Assembly: GCA_964450355.1 (NCBI GenBank)
Contig: CAYVDH010000027.1
Coordinates: 1-25,953, forward strand
Direction of reading: 5' to 3'
DNA: 25,953 nt
Source: CAYVDH01 sp964450355
Lineage (GTDB): Bacteria; Bacteroidota; Bacteroidia; NS11-12g; UBA955
Shown: positions 15,512 through 21,911 of the stretch, piece after piece
How the letters are laid out: the number at the start of each line of letters is the position of its first letter
Position numbering within the stretch: position 1 is the first letter of the stretch
Program-made: the position numbers and the translations under genes
The notes under the pieces: generated by a model
The model's input: the letters and a program-made list of their open reading frames with translations, nothing else
Told to the model about the DNA's origin: nothing
Database searches by the model: none

Positions 15512-16375
15512 ATGAATATAATTGAAGAAATAAAATATCAAGCAAAATATGGCAATGCAATCACTAAGATCATATTTGTCAATGCAATGGTATTTGTATT
15601 GTTATTTGTAGGTAATTTGATTTTAAAATTTGGATTTAACAATGCAATCAACTTAAATTCAATTGTTGCAGTTCCTACGTCTTTTAAAGAATTACTTAAT
15701 CATCCTTGGACAATTATTACTTATCAATTTTCAGATTTTCACTTCATTCATTTTTTATTTAATTCCATAGGACTTTATTTTATTGGGCAATTATTTTTTG
15801 ATTTTTACAAACAAAATGAAGCTTGGAAAATATATATCCTTGGTGGCATAACAGGAGCTTTCATTTTCATAGCTGTCACTTCATTAGTTCCTGGGTTCAA
15901 AAACAGCTTACTTCTTATTGGTTCAAGCGCAAGTTTATATGCCATATTTTTTGCAACTGCCACTTATGCTCCTTATTTCAGAATCAATTTATTTGGAGTG
16001 ATACCTACTAAATTAATGTGGCTAGCATTAGCATTTTTATTTTTAGATGTTTTATCCTTGTTAGGAACCAATCCAGGAGGGCATTTAGCTCATATTGGCG
16101 GGGCTATTTTTGGTTTCATTTATGCAAAATTCAAACAAGGACAAATTCAAGTAAAATTGTTTGAACCAATGATTGTACAAAAACCAATTGAAAAAAAATT
16201 CACTGTAGAAGTTAATCATCAATACAATAGACAAAATCAAAACACTCCTCCAAAAACCGATAGAAAACCTTCTCAAGACGAAGTAGATGCTATTTTAGAT
16301 AAAATCAATTTGTATGGATATGACCGATTGAGTAAAGAAGAAAAAGACCTATTATTTAAAGCTAGTCAAGATTGA
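15512..16375 (+). CDS. Rhomboid family intramembrane serine protease
   Basis: Rhomboids cleave membrane proteins within or near their transmembrane segments. The 287-aa protein has about six membrane helices. Catalytic features are S139 in 'LLIGSSASLYAIFFA' (a GxSx motif with Ala in place of the common Gly after Ser), H194 in 'GGHLAHIGGAIFGF', and the oxyanion-supporting 'HFIHFLFNSIGLYFIG' helix with H80 and N84. The cytosolic tail (about 210-287) ends in 'SQDEVDAILDKI...GYDRLSKEEKDLLFKAS', which resembles the DUF6576 tail often found on Bacteroidota rhomboids. Its TGA stop overlaps the TTG start of the next gene. A rhomboid next to an EEP-family membrane protein is a recurrent Bacteroidota arrangement, as I recall it. 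Confidence 0.92.
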   Translation: MNIIEEIKYQAKYGNAITKIIFVNAMVFVLLFVGNLILKFGFNNAINLNSIVAVPTSFKELLNHPWTIITYQFSDFHFIHFLFNSIGLYFIGQLFFDFYKQNEAWKIYILGGITGAFIFIAVTSLVPGFKNSLLLIGSSASLYAIFFATATYAPYFRINLFGVIPTKLMWLALAFLFLDVLSLLGTNPGGHLAHIGGAIFGFIYAKFKQGQIQVKLFEPMIVQKPIEKKFTVEVNHQYNRQNQNTPPKTDRKPSQDEVDAILDKINLYGYDRLSKEEKDLLFKASQD

Positions 16376-17457
16376 ATTTTATACTTAATTTCATAAAGAA
16401 ATTCATTTTTAGTATCAACATTGCTTTTATACTTTTATTGCTTGCTTCCTATGCTTCTGTCAATTTTGACCCTAAACTCTATTGGCCGTTAGCATTTTTA
16501 GGATTATTTTATCCTGTATTTTTCATCATTAATGTCATTTTTGCTTTTTTTTGGTTGATTCAACTTAACAAGAAATTTATTTTCAGCACAATTGCCATAT
16601 TGATTGGCACCAAGCACATATCACAAAACATACAATTTGGAAATGAAACTGCAAAAGACAGCGGCATAGTGTTAGTAAATTATAATGCAGGATTGTTTGG
16701 TTATTATCAAAATCAGTGGAATTCAACCCATTTGTTTAATAAAATTAAAGACATGGATGTTGATGTCTTTTGTGTTCAAGAATTTTTAAATATCAAAACG
16801 TCAGAAGGCTCTACTTTAGATAGCTGCAAAAACATTGGGAACTTTAAATTCATGCATTTTGAGAAACTCAATTCAAGTAAAAAACGTGGAGATTATGGCA
16901 TGGTCATTTTTTCAAAACATAAAATTGTCAAAAGCGAAAACCTACATTTTGATGGAAGTACAGGAAACATGTGTTTTTACTCTGATATTGAAATAGCAAA
17001 TAAAACATATAGGTTTTACAATGTCCATTTGCAATCCTATCGGTTTAAGAAAAAAGACATACAATTCATAAATGACATTGACCAAGAAGATGCCGAAAAA
17101 ATGACAAAAGCAAAAAATCTTTTAACTAGAATGAAGAATGCATATCAAGCAAGAGCAGAACAGGTTAAACTCATTAAAAATGAAATTAAAAATCAATCAA
17201 AAGACATGTCTCATTTTATATTAGGAGATTTTAACGACCCTCCCGTTTCGTATGCTTACGAACAGTTATCTAAAAACCTGAAAGATGCTTTTATAGAAAA
17301 AGGAAATGGATTAGGTAGAACATATACAGGGGAAATGCCATCATTTAGAATTGATTATATTTTATTTCCTAAATCGCTGATGTGTTTAGATTATAAATCG
17401 CATCAAATGACTAGCGATCACAAGTTGCTTAAAGCTGTTATATCAGTTAATCATTAA
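16372..17457 (+). CDS. Membrane-anchored endonuclease/exonuclease/phosphatase family protein
   Basis: The 361-aa product has an N-terminal membrane region of two or three helices (about 11-80), then an EEP-fold hydrolase domain (about 98-361). Catalytic-type motifs are 'LVNYNAG' (N at 103-105), 'DVFCVQEF' with metal ligand E137, 'YRFYNVHLQS', 'FILGDFNDPP', 'RIDYILFP' and the terminal 'SDHKLL'. The substrate could be nucleic acid, a phosphoinositide-like lipid or a sugar phosphate; the sequence does not tell. The start is a TTG at 16372 overlapping the rhomboid stop as TTGA. No ATG occurs before residue 128, inside the catalytic domain, so the membrane helices need a non-ATG start and TTG is the best candidate. 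It converges on and overlaps the dioxygenase gene by 15 bp. Confidence 0.88.
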   Translation: MNFILNFIKKFIFSINIAFILLLLASYASVNFDPKLYWPLAFLGLFYPVFFIINVIFAFFWLIQLNKKFIFSTIAILIGTKHISQNIQFGNETAKDSGIVLVNYNAGLFGYYQNQWNSTHLFNKIKDMDVDVFCVQEFLNIKTSEGSTLDSCKNIGNFKFMHFEKLNSSKKRGDYGMVIFSKHKIVKSENLHFDGSTGNMCFYSDIEIANKTYRFYNVHLQSYRFKKKDIQFINDIDQEDAEKMTKAKNLLTRMKNAYQARAEQVKLIKNEIKNQSKDMSHFILGDFNDPPVSYAYEQLSKNLKDAFIEKGNGLGRTYTGEMPSFRIDYILFPKSLMCLDYKSHQMTSDHKLLKAVISVNH

Positions 17458-18330
17458 CGAAGTCATGCTTAATGACCCTGCTATTAATTTATCATTAAAA
17501 AACTGAATGTTTTCATTGTCATTTTTAAGTGCAAGAGTGTACAAAAGAGGCAAAAAATGTTCTGAAGTAGGAATAGCTAAATCAAAAGATTTACCTTGTT
17601 TTTTGAAATCAATTAAAGAAGAAAATTGATTGTTGGTAATAAAAGATTTCATTTTAGTATTTGCTTCAATAGCCCAATCGTATCCATATTCAGGCTCATT
17701 TAATTTGTCCCAAGCAACAAGACCAAGGTGATGCACAATGTTGCCACTACTGATGATTAATATGCCTTTGTCTCTTAGAGAACTTAATTGTTTAGCAATA
17801 TCAAAATGTTGTTGAGGAGTAGCATTATAATCCAAACTTAATTGCAAAACTGGTATATCTGCAGATGGATAAATTTGTTTTAGTACGCTCCAGCAACCAT
17901 GATCTAAACCCCATGAATGGTCTAAAAAAACAGGGGTATTGGTGATTGTAGATTTGGTTAAATTGGCAATTTCTAAACTTCCTGGAGCTGGGTACTGGAC
18001 TTCGTTTAATTCTTTAGTAAATCCACCAAAATCGTGAATGGTTTTAGGTTTATCCATGGCTGTAACTTGGGTTCCATTGGTTTCCCAATGAGCTGATACA
18101 CATAAAATGGCTTTGGGTTTAGGTACATTTAAAATGGAGTTTTTCCAAGCTCTAACAAATTCATTGTCTTCTAGAGCATTCATAGGACTGCCATGACCAA
18201 AAAAGAAAACTGGCATTTTTGGGGTATTTTCTATTTTTTCTGTTTCTTGAACAAATTGATTGACTTTCATTTTACAAGCATTGGCTATGGAAGAAAGGGC
18301 TATTAAATTTAAAAACGTTTTTCTATCCAT
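17443..18330 (-). CDS. Extradiol dioxygenase, DODA/YgiD type (4,5-DOPA dioxygenase-like)
   Basis: This LigB-like, metal-dependent enzyme family opens catechol rings; E. coli YgiD acts on DOPA. The 295-aa protein shows the family's metal ligands: H46 in 'FFGHGSPMN', H81 in 'VSAHWE' and H200/H201 in 'SSGNIVHHLG'. 'HDFGGF' (99-104), 'LDHGCWSVL' (142-150) and the late 'TSEHFLPLLY' also fit. Unlike E. coli YgiD it has an extra N-terminus of about 38 residues: 'DRKTFLNLIALSSIANAC', a weak export or lipoprotein-like signal with a single arginine and no strict lipobox. The natural substrate is unknown. The last 15 bp overlap the end of the EEP gene on the other strand, with no terminator between them. 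Confidence 0.9.
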   Translation of the reverse strand: MDRKTFLNLIALSSIANACKMKVNQFVQETEKIENTPKMPVFFFGHGSPMNALEDNEFVRAWKNSILNVPKPKAILCVSAHWETNGTQVTAMDKPKTIHDFGGFTKELNEVQYPAPGSLEIANLTKSTITNTPVFLDHSWGLDHGCWSVLKQIYPSADIPVLQLSLDYNATPQQHFDIAKQLSSLRDKGILIISSGNIVHHLGLVAWDKLNEPEYGYDWAIEANTKMKSFITNNQFSSLIDFKKQGKSFDLAIPTSEHFLPLLYTLALKNDNENIQFFNDKLIAGSLSMTSLMIN

Positions 18331-18395
18331 AGGTAAATATGAGATGCAATATATAAATTTAAAAATAAAGTTTTAAAAAATATAAAAAAAATAAA

Positions 18396-18403
18396 TATCT
18401 TTG
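18396..18403 (+). promoter_or_regulatory. Candidate -7 box upstream of the ATG-less barrel gene
   Basis: TATCTTTG matches TAnnTTTG exactly and is identical to the TPR gene's -7 box. A clear -33 TTTG is not seen; TTTT at 18371-18374 is the nearest. It predicts transcription from about 18407, upstream of the signal-peptide-like sequence of the next frame. Confidence 0.5.
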
Positions 18404-18414
18404 ATTTAACATCA

Positions 18415-19278
18415 ATTGTTAACAATTTATTTAACACATTAAAAATCATATTTACAATTACATTGTCTATTGTTTGTGATTATAGTTACGCTGTAATTAC
18501 AGAAAACAATACTAAATTTAAAGGGATAGACATTAGTGTAAATTTTGGCCATACTAAAAGTAACTTTTCTAGAGAATTATTCATTTTAAATCGCTTAATA
18601 CCTAATACAGTATATATAAATCAGATGAAACAAGACTATAGTGAAGCTTATTTTTACAATAAAATAGTCAATTTAAATGCTGCATTAGTTCTTAACACAA
18701 AACCATTGTTATTAAAAAAGCATTTTACCACTCAAGAAGTCAACTTTGGTCTTGGTTATTCGTTTATCAATACTGAGAATTCAATATATTATTCATCTAC
18801 TGCAATGCCTAACTTAAGAAAAGAAACAAGATTAAATTTCGAATATCAATCAAGACAAGAACAACTGCATGCTTCGTATTTATTTTTATCTAAAACTTTA
18901 TTAAATAATTTCAAGTTGCATTTTGGAATCACTGGAAAATTAAATTTGGAAAGAATTAAATTAGTTGAAAAAAATTCATTTTATGAGACTATAAATTACA
19001 TTAAATCAAATGACAGCATTCAGTCAAATTCACAAAACAACTATCATTTCAAAGATGTAAATACCACTTTAACTTATTTTACATTCATAGTTCCATTAGG
19101 AATAAGATATAATATTGATTGTCAAACAAATGTTTTTACCGAACTACAAATGGGGTTACAGTATTCTCCAATACTAACAAGTGGTGAGAAATTTCACAAA
19201 ATGATTTCAATTGGATTTGGAATCCGATATAAGTTTAATGAAGCTGAAACGGAAATAGAAAATGGCTCTTTTTGGTAA
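18415..19278 (+). CDS. Beta-barrel-like outer-membrane protein with no ATG start
   Basis: The frame encodes a strand-rich protein of about 285 aa with outer-membrane-like segments ('EVNFGLGYSFINTEN', 'LHFGITGKLNLERIKL', 'FIVPLGIRYNI', 'ISIGFGIRYKF'). The first accepted start codon in frame is a TTG at 18463 (271 aa), which would cut a good signal peptide in half. The frame is open upstream and encodes 'LKIIFTITLSIVCDYSYA' across that point, and a -7 box lies at 18396. I extend to the ATT at 18415 as one possibility (ATT starts are rare); TTA at 18439 is better placed but is not a known start. A lost or mutated start codon is also possible. No family is recognised. It ends at a terminator shared with the tRNA gene. 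Confidence 0.55.
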   Translation: MVNNLFNTLKIIFTITLSIVCDYSYAVITENNTKFKGIDISVNFGHTKSNFSRELFILNRLIPNTVYINQMKQDYSEAYFYNKIVNLNAALVLNTKPLLLKKHFTTQEVNFGLGYSFINTENSIYYSSTAMPNLRKETRLNFEYQSRQEQLHASYLFLSKTLLNNFKLHFGITGKLNLERIKLVEKNSFYETINYIKSNDSIQSNSQNNYHFKDVNTTLTYFTFIVPLGIRYNIDCQTNVFTELQMGLQYSPILTSGEKFHKMISIGFGIRYKFNEAETEIENGSFW

Positions 19279-19293
19279 ATTTAATTTAAAATA

Positions 19294-19322
19294 AAAAAAC
19301 AGGCCTGTTTGACCTGTTTTTT
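19294..19322. terminator. Terminator between the barrel gene and tRNA-Asn
   Basis: AAAAAACAGG (19294-19303) pairs with CCTGTTTTTT (19313-19322) around a 9-nt loop. With A-runs and T-runs on opposite sides it can act on both strands: for the barrel gene (plus), and for the tRNA transcript (minus), whose 3' end lies 8 nt away. Confidence 0.78.
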
Positions 19323-19329
19323 GAAGTTG

Positions 19330-19403
19330 CTCCCCAACCTGGGCTCGAACCAGGGACCTAGTGATTAACAGTCACTCGCTCTAACCAGCTGAGCTATTGA
19401 GGA
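19330..19403 (-). tRNA. tRNA-Asn (anticodon GTT)
   Basis: On the minus strand the 74-nt sequence folds as a tRNA: acceptor arms TCCTCAA and TTGGGGA with one T-G pair, D-arm 'AGCTCAGCTGGTTAGAGC', anticodon stem GTGAC/GTCAC-type with loop CTGTTAA (anticodon GTT at 19367-19369), and T-arm 'CCTGGTTCGAGCCCAGG'. The discriminator base is G. CCA is not encoded and must be added after transcription. It has its own -7 box upstream and a terminator directly downstream, so it is a single-gene unit. I see no duplicated tRNA 3' end or integrase nearby that would mark an integrated element. Confidence 0.95.
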
Positions 19404-19431
19404 ATCTGACGTTTTTCCTTAAAAAGGAGTG

Positions 19432-19439
19432 CAAATATA
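19432..19439 (-). promoter_or_regulatory. Candidate -7 box for tRNA-Asn
   Basis: On the minus strand this reads TATATTTG, an exact TAnnTTTG match, ending 28 nt before the mature tRNA 5' end. No convincing -33 element is seen in the A/T-only sequence upstream. Confidence 0.5.
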
Positions 19440-19475
19440 GAAATTAAAATAAAAATAAAAAAATAATTTCTAAAT

Positions 19476-20417
19476 TTATTTCGTGTTTTCTAAGTATTTT
19501 AAATACGAATTCACATGCCTGTCCTTTTTAGACTCATAGATGTCTTTGATGGTAACCATGATTCCTGTTTCTTCTACATCTCCAAAATGAGGATTGATGC
19601 ATGTTGGAAAAGTTTTCATTGTTGGACTGGTATTCATGTAGGCATTAAACAATGGAGGAATGTTTTCACCTAATTCTCTGACCATGTGATTAAGAACATG
19701 GTGACCTTCTTTGTATGGTAAATCTTTAATTTGATTGATTAACTCAGAGGTGTCCGTTAAAATCTGGAGTGAATCGTCTATTTGAATTAAACCTTCTTTA
19801 TCAGGAAAGTAATGGTGCATGAATGCATATATCAAATCCTTTGCTTCTTGTTTGAAATGCCTGTACATAGTCACTTTCCCATAAAAATAATCCATGTCAT
19901 CGTGAATGATGATTAAAGCTCCCAAGCCATCCCATAAATTATCCAAACTAAATAACCCTTTGCGGTTATTTGCACTTGGTTGATAATTGGGTTGCACAAA
20001 AGAACGACCTAATTCAATGGTTTTTTTGAAGTAATGGCTCTTTAATTTTTCACTGAAATTGTAAATCTCTGAAGTGGCTAAATGGTAATTTCCAAGTTCA
20101 TCTTTGGTATTGTGAGTAAGCACATACCTGTACCCTCCAATTATTTCCTTGTCTGTAGGTTGCCATACAATTAATTGTTTGTATGCAGCATTACCATAAT
20201 CAAATTCATCTAAATCACACTCTTTACCAGTACCGCCTCCTGCTTGCCTAAAAGTCAACTCGCGCAATCTGCCAATCTCCCTTAAAACATTTGGAGCAGT
20301 ATGGCAATCTACAATATACAATTCGTTGTTTCCATTATTAGTTGGCCTAATTAACAGTTCTTTAGTTAACTCACTTTCAAGTATGTGTTTTTCTATAGGT
20401 TCAATGATCTGTTTCAT
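19476..20417 (-). CDS. glsB: GNAT/hemolysin-like N-acyltransferase, GlsB/OlsB type (amino-acid lipid synthesis)
   Basis: GlsB in Bacteroides thetaiotaomicron N-acylates glycine to give the monoacylated precursor of glycine lipids; OlsB does the same for ornithine. The 313-aa protein has the pattern of this group: 'REIGRLRELTFRQAGGGTG' near 45-63, 'IIGGYRYVL', and the diagnostic 'ELGRSFVQPNYQ' followed by 'LDNLWDGLGALI' (about 146-180). The gene starts 28 nt after the acyltransferase gene on the same strand, the pairing known for glsA/glsB. Whether the amino acid is glycine, ornithine or another cannot be read from sequence; the symbol follows the Bacteroidota precedent. 'Hemolysin' is a common but misleading label for this family. 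Confidence 0.82.
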   Translation of the reverse strand: MKQIIEPIEKHILESELTKELLIRPTNNGNNELYIVDCHTAPNVLREIGRLRELTFRQAGGGTGKECDLDEFDYGNAAYKQLIVWQPTDKEIIGGYRYVLTHNTKDELGNYHLATSEIYNFSEKLKSHYFKKTIELGRSFVQPNYQPSANNRKGLFSLDNLWDGLGALIIIHDDMDYFYGKVTMYRHFKQEAKDLIYAFMHHYFPDKEGLIQIDDSLQILTDTSELINQIKDLPYKEGHHVLNHMVRELGENIPPLFNAYMNTSPTMKTFPTCINPHFGDVEETGIMVTIKDIYESKKDRHVNSYLKYLENTK

Positions 20418-20445
20418 CTTGATTTACGGTGTAAATTTAAGAAAT

Positions 20446-21339
20446 TTATTTTTGTTTAAAATGATTGTAAAACGTTTCAAAATCATTTTCAGGATTATCT
20501 TTTAAAGTGTAAACAAAATGCCTCATAGCATTAGCAATTTTATGATGTTCTCCTATGTTTTTAATTAGATAAGCAGGAATAGGTTTACCATAATGTATGA
20601 TGATTTCTTTGCCTTTTTGTTTAAACATTTCAGAGGGCAATAACAACATTTCTATATTGAGTTTTAAACCTAATCTTTTTCTCCATTTTGCCACCCTGTA
20701 AAATCTTTTACTGTTTAAACCTTCAACAAAAGCTGGAACAATGTCTGTCTGATATTTTACTGATTTAGTGATGTATCCTTTATGCCAGTCTAAATCAAAA
20801 ATCTTTCCATTTTGTTCTCTTGAAACCATACCAGCTGGGAATATCAACACAGCACTATCCGAAGCAAACAACCTTTCAACTTCAATAAGTGATTTTTTTG
20901 CATTCGCACCATGTTTATTTACACCTAAGAAAACAGATTGAAGGGGTTTGATGTTCATTAAAATGTCATTCACTAAAAATTTTACATCTGGTCTGATTTT
21001 GTGGGTTTCACTGATAAAACCCATACCATCAATGCCTCCAAGTGGATGATTAGCGGCAAGAATTAAATGACCTGTCTTGTTTACAAAATGGATGTTTTTA
21101 GAAGTCACCTTCACTCCAATTTCATCAAAACAGGCTCTAGCAAAATCCACTCCTTGCAGACCTTTTGACTTCATTAACACCCTATTCATGTCATCTTGGT
21201 GTATTAATTTTTCAAAAAACTTAAACATAAAACCCGGTATCCACCTAGCTAATTTTGGATTTTTATCGTAAAAAACTTTTTTTACATCTATTAATGGCAT
21301 TTCCATTTCTTCACTTCCCATTCTGCGAATATGAAACAT
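20446..21339 (-). CDS. glsA: Lysophospholipid-type O-acyltransferase, GlsA/OlsA type
   Basis: GlsA/OlsA add the second acyl chain to the monoacyl amino acid, giving glycine or ornithine lipids. The product (297 aa from the ATG at 21339) belongs to the PlsC-like superfamily: 'LAANHPLGGIDGMGFI' carries the catalytic His and Asp, spaced as H-x5-D rather than the classical H-x4-D; 'VLIFPAGMVSRE' and 'PAFVEGLNSKRFYRV' are later acyltransferase blocks. H-x5-D is, as I recall, usual for the hemolysin/OlsA branch. A TTG at 21351 could add four residues; I prefer ATG. It is the first gene of a two-gene unit with glsB and is divergent from the 3-hydroxyanthranilate dioxygenase gene, with under 40 nt between the start codons. 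Confidence 0.83.
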   Translation of the reverse strand: MFHIRRMGSEEMEMPLIDVKKVFYDKNPKLARWIPGFMFKFFEKLIHQDDMNRVLMKSKGLQGVDFARACFDEIGVKVTSKNIHFVNKTGHLILAANHPLGGIDGMGFISETHKIRPDVKFLVNDILMNIKPLQSVFLGVNKHGANAKKSLIEVERLFASDSAVLIFPAGMVSREQNGKIFDLDWHKGYITKSVKYQTDIVPAFVEGLNSKRFYRVAKWRKRLGLKLNIEMLLLPSEMFKQKGKEIIIHYGKPIPAYLIKNIGEHHKIANAMRHFVYTLKDNPENDFETFYNHFKQK

Positions 21340-21352
21340 TTTATATGACAAT

Positions 21353-21367
21353 TACAAATTTTTTGTA
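21353..21367. repeat. Inverted repeat between divergent glsA and haaO
   Basis: TACAAA-TTT-TTTGTA is a perfect 6-bp inverted repeat with a 3-nt centre, in the very short gap between two divergent genes. Its right end overlaps the first two bases of the haaO -7 box, so a protein bound here could block it. Chance occurrence in AT-rich DNA cannot be excluded. Confidence 0.4.
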
Positions 21368-21373
21368 TGTTTG
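21366..21373 (+). promoter_or_regulatory. -7 box directly before the 3-hydroxyanthranilate dioxygenase ATG
   Basis: TATGTTTG matches TAnnTTTG exactly and ends 4 nt before the ATG at 21378. Transcription would begin at about the A of the start codon, so the mRNA should be leaderless. No clear -33 TTTG is seen at the usual distance. Confidence 0.55.
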
Positions 21374-21377
21374 AAGC

Positions 21378-21911
21378 ATGACTCAAATAAATTTACCCTT
21401 TAATTTACAACAATGGATTGATGAAAACAGGCATTTATTAAAACCTCCAGTAGGTAATAAAAATTTGACTGTAGGGGCAGGTGATTTTATTGTGATGATT
21501 GTTGCCGGACCTAATGCTAGAAAGGATTACCACTACAATGAAACAGAGGAACTTTTTTACCAATTAGAAGGAGAAATCAATGTGAGAATTCAATTGGATG
21601 GACAAGCCAAAGACATCCCATTAAAAGCAGGTGATTTATTTTTACTACCTGCTAAAATACCTCATTCTCCTGCTCGTTCGGAAGGTTCATTGGGATTAGT
21701 TATTGAAAGAGTCAGGGCTGGCAAAGGTTTTACTGATGGCTTGTTGTGGTTTTGTGAACAATGCAATCACCCTTTGCACCAATCATATTTTGAATTGCAC
21801 GATATAGAAAAAGATTTTTTACCTCGCTTTAAAGATTTTTACACAAACGAAGAAAAACGCACCTGTAAATCATGCGGGCATGTCATGGAAACCGACCCTA
21901 GGTTTATTTAG
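21378..21911 (+). CDS. haaO: 3-hydroxyanthranilate 3,4-dioxygenase
   Basis: This cupin enzyme opens the ring of 3-hydroxyanthranilate in the kynurenine pathway, giving the precursor of quinolinate and so of NAD, or feeding tryptophan breakdown. The 177-aa length is typical of bacterial forms (also called nbaC). The catalytic iron ligands are H52, E58 ('YHYNETEELFYQLEGE') and H96 ('IPHSPARS'). R48, R99 and E110 match substrate-binding positions. The C-terminal rubredoxin-like iron site has its two CxxC pairs (C126/C129 and C163/C166). No other kynurenine-pathway gene is in the window. The gene is divergent from glsA and its last 8 bp overlap the end of the glycosyltransferase gene on the other strand. 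Confidence 0.95.
   Translation: MTQINLPFNLQQWIDENRHLLKPPVGNKNLTVGAGDFIVMIVAGPNARKDYHYNETEELFYQLEGEINVRIQLDGQAKDIPLKAGDLFLLPAKIPHSPARSEGSLGLVIERVRAGKGFTDGLLWFCEQCNHPLHQSYFELHDIEKDFLPRFKDFYTNEEKRTCKSCGHVMETDPRFI

Noticed and set aside
19330..19475. tRNA-Asn as an integration site for a mobile element
   Set aside because: I found no integrase, no repeated tRNA 3' end and no change in gene character around it. The flanking genes are ordinary.
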